DNA of 64,000 nucleotides, from assembly GCF_027595985.1 (NCBI RefSeq), contig NC_073313.1, forward strand, positions 86,224,899 to 86,288,898. The letters run 5' to 3'. Under the pieces are notes generated by a model that worked only from the letters and a program-made list of their open reading frames with translations, was not told the origin of the DNA and did no database searches. Each line of letters opens with the position of its first letter. Position 1 is the first letter of the stretch. Below are positions 55,320 through 64,000 of this stretch, one piece after another. Origin of the DNA: Sorex araneus (Eukaryota; Chordata; Mammalia; Eulipotyphla; Soricidae). The translations under genes and the position numbers were made by a program.

Positions 55320-55690
55320 CCAGAGTGTGGCCTCTCAACCTCATATCTCTTCATTCTCAGCAATGGAAAACAAATTATCAAATGCTTTCTTTTCAGCAGG
55401 TCAACTTTAGGGGGGAGAAACTCTAAATCATTAATAGTGAGTTTTTTGTTGAAATATTGAATGTAATCAAAGTAAAGTGAAAGTAAAGTAAAATTTACCA
55501 GTTACACATACGGGGTGGGGGGCTGGGGAGGTGGGGGGGAAGGGGGAGGTATACTGGGATTCTTGGAGGTGGAATATGTGCACTGGTGAAGGGATGGGTG
55601 TTCGAGCACTGTTTAACTGAGACTTAAACCTGAAAGCTTTGTAACTTTCCATATGGTGATTCAATAAAAGAATAAAATTTTTAAAAATAA
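55320..55690 (+). mobile_element. Dimeric retroposon, 5'-truncated tail copy
   Basis: CATATCTCTTCATTCTCAGC, AATTATCAAATGCTTTC, GTGAGTTTTTTGTTGAAATA, a G-rich tract and GGAGGTGGAATATGTGCACT, ending in an A-rich tail. It matches the last 350 bp of 10745-11675 and 24359-25178. Confidence 0.7.
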
Positions 55691-56008
55691 ATAAATAAAT
55701 AAAATAAAAAATAAATTAATACATGATAAAATGATATAACAAAACTAATACCCATGTTCATCAAGGAGGCTTGTAAAATCGCGAAGAAAATGAGGAACAC
55801 ACCATTAAAAAAAGGCAAAGTATATAACATATTAAAAAGAATAATGACCTGTTGATCTATGAAAAAAATGTTTGCTGTCACTGTTGATAAACTTTAAAAG
55901 CAAAGTAAAATAATAAGCAAGTAAATAGCAAAATTGAAAACATGAGATCTAAGCTGCAACCACTAAAACTTTGTAATGTTCTTGCCACGTTAAAAAGTGG
56001 GGAATGGG

Positions 56009-56183
56009 GGGCCGGAGCGATAGCACAGCGGGTAGGGCGTTTGCCTTGCACGCGGCCGACCCGGGTTCGATCCCCGGCATCCCATATGGTCCCCCAAGCA
56101 CTGCCAGGAGTAATTCCTGAGTGCAAAGCCAGGAGTAACCCCTGAGCATCGCTGGGTGTGACCCAAAAAGCAAAAAAAAAAAA
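56009..56183 (+). repeat. tRNA-derived SINE, youngest subfamily
   Basis: Flanked by AAAAGTGGGGAATGGGG. The insertion point is GTT|AAAAA. It lies inside an L1-type 3' end that continues to about 56310. Confidence 0.95.
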
Positions 56184-56479
56184 AAGTGGGGAATGGGGTG
56201 GTGGTTGTGGTGGGGAGGGAATATGGGAACACCGGTAGTAGGACTGGTGTTGAAATATGTCTAAAACTCAATTATCAATGACTTTGGAAGCCACAATTCT
56301 TTAAGACAATAAATTTAAGAAAGAAAGTAAATGGTAATATTTTTAAAATAACAAACCACTGCTGATTAGTATTCTGAAAAAACGAACGTTCTATAGAGGG
56401 AAATCGGGAAGACCTTTAGAGAGAACAATCTGACAATAATATAAACACCTCTAAAAGTAACATTCAAAAGTTAGCAAAG

Positions 56480-56610
56480 ACGGACTGGAGAGAGTACAGC
56501 AGGCAGGGTGCTTGTCTTGCATAAAACCAACCCATGTTTGATCACCCCATATGGTCCCTTGAGCTCGTCAGAAATAATACTTACACAGAGACTACTGTGG
56601 CTTAAAAACA
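56480..56610 (+). repeat. tRNA-derived SINE, diverged
   Basis: GGACTGGAGAGAGTACAGCAGG head, shortened 3' part. Confidence 0.55.
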
Positions 56611-57784
56611 AATAAAATTAAAAATCAAGAGAAAGCTGGCAACATTAATCCAATAATTACATAAAAAGAGCTGCATACTAAAATGTATATTATAGTTTAA
56701 TTTACAATAGGAAACTACTGGAAACACTGCAACAATTAAAAGACAATAAAGAAATATACCAATGTTTTTCCTGCTCCCTATCCACTGTACTCTCTGGCCC
56801 TCTTTCCTATATTCTTTTATATACATTTTTTCACAAGTTGTAATTACTAATGTAATTTTCTTATAATGAAAAAGCAAAACTCTATAGTGCAATGATTCTT
56901 TGTTGTTCTTAGCTTTCAGTCTCCAGAAGAAACACTTTTCCAAAATTCCAAAGACAGTTCCATAACCCTCAAAGTCCCTCACACTACCCCTGCAGAGTCA
57001 ACCACACTGCTCAAACCCAATCCTAGACAAATGATCTAAATCAAAAATAATTTTCAAATTCATTATTAACAATGGCAAAATGTCTTCATGAAGAACACTG
57101 TGAAGCGAGAATTAGAATACACATACTAGCTGACCATCACTCAATATAAACAAGACAAAAACATCTAGATCAACAGGTTTTCAACAACCACTTCATAGAC
57201 CAGTACGCAGGCCAGTGGTATTGAAGGATGCAGCCCTAGATGAGATAGACCAGGAATAGATACCATGAAGAAATGGAAACCATGGGCTGTACCTACTGTG
57301 AACTTCCCCAACACCCAGAAGCAGGGAGGAAGCCACCTCTATCCCTGCCAGAGCTCTCAGCCTGAGTGGGATGCCCAAAACCTACACCCATGGCTCACTT
57401 GTCATCAACATTGCCAAGTTTCTTTCCCATGGCCTTCTAACCTCTATGGTACCCAACACAGGAGTCAGGACCTACTGGCCCCTAAGCTGTCCAGCCACGG
57501 GAGATTGAGCTGGCTCACAAACTCACACTTATCTGGAAGCAAAGAAAGCAAACTACCACCTAAACCTTTGGTTTTTACTCCAAAATCCCGTAGACTCTGT
57601 CTTAAGTGTATAGTGTCACACAGGTGTGGCCCCAGAAGGGCTATTATCACCAGTATGTAGGGGGTCAAAGAGAAATTTTGTAGTGGGACTGTAGCTCTCT
57701 AGTTTTTTAATCTGCTCTACTGTAGGTCAAGCCTTAAATAGACTCATAAAAGATCAATGAAAACAGTCATAGAGAAAATACAGG
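56611..57784. other. RBMX2 intron 3, no feature seen
   Basis: A chance open frame of 131 codons (57265-57660, plus) has no domain and is antisense to the host intron. I do not call it. Confidence 0.45.
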
Positions 57785-58133
57785 TGGCACAGCCCGTCCC
57801 TTGCATGCAGCTGATGGGAGTTCAATCCCCAGGACCACACACCATATACGGTCCTCCAACCACTGTCAAGGGGGATTCCTAAGCAGAGTCAGTAATAACC
57901 CCTGAAGAACTCCCCACAATGCAGAAAAGAGAAAAAGAGGGAAAAAAAGCAATAGAGGGGCTGGAGCAATACCACAGCAGGTAGGGCGCTTGCTTTGCAC
58001 ACAGCCAACCTGGGTTCGAATCCCAGCATCCCATATGGTCCCCTGAGCACTGCTAAGGATAATTCCTGAGTGCAGAACCAGGAGTAACCCCTGTGCAATG
58101 CCGGGTGTGACCCAAAAAGCAAAAAAAAAAAAA
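57785..58133 (+). repeat. Two SINEs in RBMX2 intron 3
   Basis: An old copy (57785-57905) and a good copy (57957-58133) flanked by AAAAGCAAYAGA. Confidence 0.8.
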
Positions 58134-58352
58134 GCAACAGAAGCAGAGCAGAAGCCTTGAGACAAGTTGCTGGATTTTCCACACTGGGAGAGCCCTACAT
58201 CTATGTCCTGGGTAGAACTAAAGCAAAAACTTGAATTGAGCTCTTCCTATGCAGAAATGCCAGTCATCTACAATTTGTAAGGAAACAAATTTTTATCATG
58301 GAAGAAAAATGACACTGACAATCCAGAAAGCAGAAAATGAAAATGGACTTAC

Positions 58353-58405
58353 TGGAAGAAATCACAGATAACATCCCCTTCGGGTCAATTCATAAGGAAG
58401 TCCTC
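58353..58405 (-). pseudogene. RBMX2: RBMX2 exon 3, with +1 base
   Basis: Acceptor TTTTCTCTTCTAG, then GLPYELT. One extra base in the run at 58382-58384 shifts the frame, after which the remaining codons read correctly only one frame over. The donor CA|GTAAGT is present. The exon is 53 bp where 52 are needed. Confidence 0.85.
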
Positions 58406-58639
58406 CTAGAAGAGAAAAATCGCATTTCAGTTCAAACATTTACCAAGCATGTCCTATGTACCAGGCTCTAGACCTAGTCCTGAGGTTACCAAAACAGGAC
58501 CTAAACTCACAATTTGATAGAATATAGTACACCAGTAGTATAGAAAAAGTATTTTTTTAAGTTTGAACATGGAAAGGTCAAGATACCCAGTAACAGACTA
58601 AACTAATTTTTCCTTAAACCCCAAACTGTTTTTAGATTT

Positions 58640-59175
58640 TAAAATGTCTTGTTTTGTTTCAATTATGTTTCCATACCCAACTATGCTCAAGGATCACTCC
58701 TAGAGGTATTCAGGGGACCATAACTGTTAAGTGGTATGCAACTAAGGTTAGCCAAGTTAGTTTCCAACTCCACAAATATATCTTAAAATATATCATCAGC
58801 AGTTAGAAATAGTATAGCAGATGCTGTGCTTACATGCAACCAATGCAACCTTGATCCCAGCACCCAATATGATTACCCCAAGCTCAGGAGTGATCTTTGA
58901 ATGGAGAGCCAAGAGTAACACCTGAGCACAGCAGGTGTGGCCCCCCAAACCAAAATATATGTGTGTATATGTGTATGCATACCTGTGTGTATATACAGAT
59001 ATAAATTGGACCAGAGTGATAGTACAGCAGGTAGAGTACTTGTCTTCTATTTAGCTGACCTAGGTTCAATCCCTGGACCACATATCGTCCCCAAACCCCA
59101 CCAGAAGTAATCCCTGAGCTCAGAAGCAGGTGTAAGCCTGAGCACCACTGACTGTGGCCCAAAAATACAAAAAAA
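58640..59175. repeat. Three diverged SINEs
   Basis: Antisense fragment (58640-58770); sense copies at 58800-58955 and 59008-59175. A short TG/TA-rich microsatellite lies between the last two. Confidence 0.6.
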
Positions 59176-59644
59176 ATTTTGAAGTCATCAGCTCCTATCC
59201 ACCATAGCTAACTTCAAAATCAAATGTTTTCAAGGGGGCCTTCCAAACAGAGTCCAGGGACCATTCCCTGGATACTGGGTCAGACAACTCACTTGAAGGG
59301 CCCAAGGATGCGGTGCTGCTCTGACACTGCAGTTGGGGGACATCCAGTGCCACCTGGCAGTACTCTGGGGCCACTAATGCTACACCTGTTGATGCTGTGA
59401 GCAAGTTTTAGTGCTGGGGGACACCAGACTTAGTTTAATAATCTGCGCCTCTATCCCGCCATCTCCCTGTCCCCCCAAAATCAGTTTAAATATGCAAATA
59501 TTAACCCTACCTCTCCAAGACTAAGGACTATAAAGAAAACTTTTAAGCATTTCACAAAAGTAAATCCCTGTTCAGACAAGTCCTACCTCTATAAATGGGT
59601 TTATTACTATGACTCATGAGATTGTTCAAAGCAGCCAGGCATGT

Positions 59645-60480
59645 ATCTCAGGCAAAGCAAGGAGAGGAGAGGGAAAGTGAAAAGGCGCAGGGCGAGGAAA
59701 AGAGAGCAGTGAGGAGTAGGGGTAGGAGAGGAGGAGAAAGGAAAGAAGGGGGAAGAAGTGGAAGAGAGAAGGGCAAAGGGGGTGAAGGGGAAGGGGAAGA
59801 GGAGGGTGAGTAAAGAGAGAAAAGGAGGGCAAGGGTAGAGGAAAGGGGGAGAGTTGGGAGGACCTGTCAGGCAAGAAAAGAGGAAGGGGGAGGGGCAAGA
59901 GAAGAGGGAAGAAGTGGAAGGGGAAGAGAGGCATAGGGAAGGCAAGGGAGAGGAGGAGGGGAGAAAGGGGAGGAAGAGGAGAGGGAAAGAGGATGATGGG
60001 GAGTAGGGGAAGGGAAGAAGGAACAAGGAAGAGGATTATAAGAGGATGAGAAGGATAAGAGGAGGAGGACAGGGGCTGGAGTGATAGCACAGCAGGTAGA
60101 CCGCAGGAGCCCTACCCAGATTCAAGTCCCAATATACCACAAGCCCCACATATCCAGGCACCGCCAGGAGAAATTCCTGAGTGCATGAGCCAGCCAGGAG
60201 TAACCCCTGTGCAACGCTAGGTGACCCAAAAAGCAAAAAAAAAATTAAAAAATTAAAAATAAATCTCTACAACACTGAAAAAAAGAGGAGAAGAGCAGGG
60301 GAGGGGGTACAGGAAGGGGAAGGGGGATAGAGCAAGGAGAGGGGAAGAGGAGGGCAGGGGAAAGCGAAGAGAACACGAAGGGGAGGAGGAGAAGAGTGGG
60401 AGAGGAGGATGAGAAAGGAAATGGGGAAGGGGAAGAGAAAATGGAATGGGAGGGGGAGCGAGGGGGAAAAATTAAAATCC
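59645..60480 (+). repeat. Long GA-rich polypurine tract, interrupted by a SINE
   Basis: Almost pure purine on the plus strand at 59645-60070 and 60283-60480, built of GGGGAAG/GGAGAGG-like words. A SINE (60071-60243) splits it. It lies 0.5-1.4 kb inside intron 2 from the RBMX2 exon 2 side. The long open frames read here are compositional artefacts. Confidence 0.9.
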
Positions 60481-60496
60481 GGAAAAAGCAGAGAAA

Positions 60497-60825
60497 CAAG
60501 GGGCCAGAGACAGTACGGTGGCCAATGCGCCTGCGTGCCCGGGGCCAGTGTCGCGGTCCATCGCTGGCTACCGTGTATTCCCCAGAGCCCGCCAGCGACC
60601 CCGCTGCCTTGGGCCAGGAGAAGCCCAGGGCACGGCCGGGTGCGGCCGCAAAGTAAGCAGCAGAAAGCAGTGCCCGCAGGTCTGGAGCCGCAGCAGGCGG
60701 GGAGGGCACTTGTCGTGCATGAGGCTGACCCAGGTGCGATCCCTGGCACCATCCCTGCCCCACCCCATATGGGCCCCGAGCACCGCCAGAGCCCGGAGTG
60801 ACGCCTGAGCATCGCTGGGTGTGAG
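60497..60825 (+). repeat. Two GC-rich SINEs in the CpG island
   Basis: Copies at about 60497-60655 and 60688-60825 keep the SINE outline (GGGCCAGAGACAGTACGGTG; GAGGCTGACCCAGGTGCGAT) but are unusually rich in C and G. They end about 100 bp from the exon 2 donor. Confidence 0.7.
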
Positions 60826-60928
60826 CTCCGAGAGGGCGGGGGCGCGAGGGCGCGAGCGAGAGGGGGGAGCGTCTGCACGGGAGACGGGCGGGAGGCGGCT
60901 GGGCCCGAGCGCTCCGCGGGACACTCAC

Positions 60929-61044
60929 CCAAGAAGATCCAGGCGCTGTCCTTGTACTCGGAGTGCCAGGACACCTTCTCCGCCACCCCCAGCTGGACCT
61001 CGCGCTCGTTGAGCTCGTTGATCAACTTCACTTTCGTTAACGGG
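60929..61044 (-). pseudogene. RBMX2: RBMX2 exon 2
   Basis: Acceptor CCCGCAG, then PLTKVKLINELNEREVQLGV and WHSEYKDSAWIFLG, the conserved N-terminus before the RRM. Donor G|GTGAGT. This exon is intact. Confidence 0.9.
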
Positions 61045-61261
61045 CTGCGGGAGTTACGGCAGAGTCAAGGGCCGCGGCCCGGCGCGCGCCCAGCCAGGGC
61101 TCCCCTGAAAGGGACTCGGCGCTTTCCGGGCTCCGCGACCCCCGCCCCCCCACACACGCTTCGCCCCCGCCGCGGCCCGCCCTTCCCTCATCTCCTCCCT
61201 CCCGAATCCCAACCCCCAGCCCCGACCTCCCACAGCCCACACAGGAGAGCCGGAGCCTTAC

Positions 61262-61290
61262 TTCATCCTCAGCCGGCTCCCGCCGCCAAA
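61262..61290 (-). pseudogene. RBMX2: RBMX2 exon 1, start codon
   Basis: ATG at 61266-61264 in GAGGATGAA, donor ATGAA|GTAAGG. Joined to exon 2 it opens MNPLTK. The 5' UTR extends upstream into the CpG island, with an uncertain end. Confidence 0.85.
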
Positions 61291-61734
61291 TGCCGAGCTA
61301 ACGACTTCTGGAAAAAGCCGTTTAACCGTCGCCCGGCTTCAGCGCGGCAATCCCATTGGCTAGAGCTCCCCCGGAAGGGAATCATTCGAACCGGAAGCGA
61401 GTAGCCACGTCTGGACGTAACGCACGTAACGCATGCGCACGAGAACCGGGACGTGCCTCTGACTTCGACCGAGACAGATTTTTTCTCTAGTCCGGCTCTT
61501 CCGGCTGTGAACCGGAAGGACGGAAGGGCGAGCTGCGTCTCTTGCCTCAGGGCGGCTTCTGTAAGCCCGTGACGCTGACCGCGCTCGCCATTAACATTTG
61601 CCGATTGGCGGCTGGGGAAAGTGTCCTGATTTGGAGATTTTGATCCCAGCCTTTACTCCCAGTACAAAAAACTCTGTTTAGGTGACACACAGCCACATAT
61701 TGAGGTGGCTCGGATCTAAAACATCCCTTGTTTG

Positions 61735-62140
61735 GGCTGGAACGATATCATAGCGGGCAGGGCGTTTGGTTTGCACGCGGCCCACGCGGATTTTATTCCC
61801 AGCATCCTATATGTTCCCCCAACCCCTCCCGGAAGTAATTCCAGAGTGCATGAGCCAGGAATGACCCAAAAAGAAAAAAAATTAATAAAACATCCATTGT
61901 CACTTGGACTTTTTCGTCATGGCTGCCGTTTATTATATACTCATTAAAAAGTGTTAAGCTTGGAATGGAGCAATTGCTCTGCGGGTAGGGCGTTTGCCTT
62001 ATACGCGGCCGACCGGGCTTCGATTCCCAGCATCCCATGTGGTCCCCCGAGCACCACCAGGGGTAATAACTGAGTATATGAGCCAGAAGCAAACCCTGTG
62101 TATCGCTGGGTGTGAACCAAAAAGCCAAAAAAAAAAAGAA
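61735..62140 (+). repeat. Two SINEs
   Basis: Copies at about 61735-61882 and 61965-62140, both moderately diverged. Confidence 0.75.
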
Positions 62141-62464
62141 AAGGTGTTAAGGTATACTTCCTGAAATTCTGTAACCTCATATACAAATAAATTGATTTTT
62201 AAAGAAGAGAAAGATCACAAACAAAAGTTCTGGTATGGAACATTCGGAACTGTATAAAAGTTGTATGGTTGTACAGCAGCTTTTTGAAAAATCTATAAAG
62301 GGCATTGTAGTACAACCAAATCATGGATGCTACAACCCATGAAAAGTAATTATGCAAGGCTGGGTGTATGCTTTGCATGCCTCTTCCTGGAAGCACTTAT
62401 GGTCCTCTTGCATCAAACACAGAGTAGACCCTGAGTACTGACAGATGTGATCCCCCAAATAAAG

Positions 62465-63284
62465 CCATTTTCTAGGCTGAGGGTATTAATTCAGTAGTAG
62501 AGTGTTTGCCTGATAGGTGTGAGGGGCCAAAAGGTGCAAATACATTGCTTATAATGTGATCCTTTTTTAAAAAAAAGAGGAAATTTAACTGAGAACACAA
62601 AAAGAAACTCTTAGATACAAACTGCATATTGGTGATTATGAGATGCCCTCTCCTCCGCCGCTCGCCCCAACTCAGATAAAAAGAATCAAAGAAACGGGCT
62701 ACAGCAGAAAAGGAAAATTTGAAAAGGAAAATTCTTTGTTGTCCCTCAAATCCTTTTCACAGGCAACTGACTAGTGTGACCCTCTATGCAGAAATGAACG
62801 CTCAGATTTACAGGAAAACTACTACTCATCTCTTCCCATGGTGTCTCTTTCTCAAATGAGGAGCATAATTGAAATTTATAATTACATGTATTAATAGTAA
62901 TTTCTATTAAGCTGATAATATGACAAGTAATAAAAGAGTGTGGGCTAAGAAATTTACACATATTGGCCCTCCAGAAACTAAGGTTCAAATAAGTTAGTTT
63001 TCAAGGTATTCTGCCTAAGCCTGAGGTCCGGTTGATTTCATGAGAATCTGCAGAGCGAATGTGAGCTTCAGTTCTCTGTCAATTTGATACATTTCACTCT
63101 AGAAATAACCAGGAACAAGTAAAGAGATGGAAGCATATGTGATCTAAATCATATGGAAGATTTGAATTCAATTGGAATATATTTATGCCAATATCTCAAA
63201 TCATAATGTTCTAAAAATGAGGGTCCAGACATGTGAAGGTCTAGCTCAGAAATGCAGAAATGAAGTCCTTTCTGAAGGGACTTT
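62465..63284. other. Intergenic, no gene seen
   Basis: AT-rich DNA with only a weak SINE remnant before it (62345-62465). Confidence 0.5.
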
Positions 63285-63482
63285 TAGTGGCTGGATTGAT
63301 ATACAGTGGATAGGATGTTGGCACAAGACTGACTGGATTCAATCCCCGGCATCCCACATGGCCCCCAAGCACTGCCAGTTGTAATTCCTGAGTGCAAAGC
63401 CAGTAGTAACCCCTGAGCATCACCGAGTATGATCCAGAAAGCAAGCTAGCAAGTAAATAAATAAATAAATAAATAAATAAAG
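63285..63482 (+). repeat. SINE with AAAT microsatellite tail
   Basis: A diverged SINE (63285-63445) is followed by (AAAT)n at about 63450-63482, grown from its A-rich tail. Confidence 0.75.
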
Positions 63483-63754
63483 GCACTTTGATGGTCATAA
63501 GGAAAACCATACCCTTAAGAGGCTCAGTACCCTTCCAAGAAGCAAAACAGAGGCTGCCCACCAATGACAGTTTCTCTTCATTCTATCTTTGCCTCACACC
63601 CACCCCTTTCCAGATATTCATTAACTTTATAAAATTATCTTGGCAATGCAAACTAAACAGTGACAGACTGTGTATGGGTTTTATCTGCTCCTAGGAATCT
63701 TAGGTTGCTTAGTTGTAGGGTTAAAGCAACCACTGAAAAATTGTTAACTAGCTG

Positions 63755-63930
63755 GGGGCTGGAGTGATAGCACAGCGGGTAGGGCATTTGACTTGCACAC
63801 GCGGCCGACCCAGGTTCGATCCCCAGCATCCCATATAGTCCCTTGAGCACCGCCAGGAGTAATTCCTTAGTGCAAAGCCAGGAGTAACCGCTGTGCAGTG
63901 CCAGGTGAGACCCAAAAAGAAAAAAAAAGA
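63755..63930 (+). repeat. tRNA-derived SINE
   Basis: Good copy flanked by TTGTTAACTAGC. Confidence 0.9.
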
Positions 63931-64000
63931 AAATTTGTTAACTAGCATCCAGCACTATCTGACTGCTTTCTTTGAGTGACTATGAAATGAGTCTCCACTC

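Larger units (their letters stand above)
47893..61330 (-). pseudogene. RBMX2: RBMX2, unprocessed broken copy
   Basis: Six exons in the order of RBMX2, an RNA-binding protein of the spliceosomal RES/Bact complex, with introns kept. Exons: 61262-61266 (ATG plus 2 nt), 60929-61044, 58353-58405, about 50683-50812, 49237-49403, 47893-48380. Most splice sites are correct. Three lesions occur: one extra base in exon 3, no AG before exon 4 (AA at 50813-50814), and TGA for an arginine codon in exon 5 (49383-49385). The last exon is open for about 160 codons. Introns are full of SINEs and L1. The CpG-rich promoter looks intact, so transcription is possible. Alternatives are a sex-linked or segmental duplicate in decay, or sequence errors; three independent breaks make errors alone unlikely. 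Confidence 0.85.
60500..61600. promoter_or_regulatory. CpG-rich promoter region of RBMX2
   Basis: Dense CpGs, no TATA. On the minus strand it includes GGAAGCG/CCGGAAG (ETS-like) motifs at about 61370-61400 and 61495-61525, and an NRF1-like GCATGCGCAC at about 61431-61440. It covers exons 1 and 2 and the upstream flank. Confidence 0.7.

Noticed and set aside
57265-57660. Plus-strand open frame of 131 codons
   Set aside because: No domain, no splice or promoter context, and antisense within an RBMX2 intron.
59607-60928. Long open frames with S/P/L-rich or G/E/R-rich peptides
   Set aside because: They come from the polypurine tract and the GC-rich island, where stop codons are rare by composition.

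Overview
The window is mammalian, repeat-rich, mostly non-coding DNA. Its signature is a roughly 170-bp tRNA-derived SINE, with more than 60 full or partial copies. The head begins GGGGCTGGAGCGATAGCACA, box B reads GGTTCGATTCC, and the 3' end is A-rich. I recognise this as the SINE typical of shrews (Soricidae, probably Sorex); the organism is inferred from that alone. L1 3' ends, old and young, make up much of the rest.

Layout. 1-23.8 kb: intergenic DNA with SINEs, L1 3' ends and one 0.9-kb dimeric retroposon. 23.85-36.87 kb: four tandem copies of a 1.2-kb unit of degenerate C2H2 zinc-finger DNA. One unit is interrupted by an 0.8-kb retroposon, one by a SINE and one by a young 7.4-kb endogenous retrovirus (27588-34981). 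36.9-45 kb: more KRAB zinc-finger debris, a probable solo LTR with env remnant, a gammaretroviral RNase H scrap, and a processed pseudogene of ZNF512. 47.9-61.3 kb, minus strand: an intron-containing copy of RBMX2 with a CpG-rich promoter but broken exons. 61.3-64 kb: intergenic DNA with SINEs.

The provirus is the main object. It is a class II (betaretrovirus-like) element with 491-bp and 469-bp LTRs, a 6-bp target duplication, a primer site matching tRNA-Phe (as in rodent IAP elements), an open gag, a dUTPase-protease region with a G-patch, and an open pol with RT, RNase H and integrase motifs. The two LTRs differ by three substitutions and one 22-bp repeat unit, so the insertion is recent. 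The empty site is visible in the neighbouring tandem unit. Both -1 frameshift signals can be read, each with a downstream structure. The pro region has a frame lesion, and env is a type-D/gammaretrovirus-like surface subunit with a frame break and no transmembrane half. U3 is built of tandem NRF1-like palindromes followed by inverted CCAAT pairs.

The RBMX2 copy carries three separate lesions (a +1 base in exon 3, loss of the exon 4 splice acceptor, a stop in exon 5). It is therefore an unprocessed pseudogene, a decayed duplicate or, less likely, a mis-assembled true gene. No intact host protein-coding gene is present. The only long credible open frames are retroviral gag and pol.
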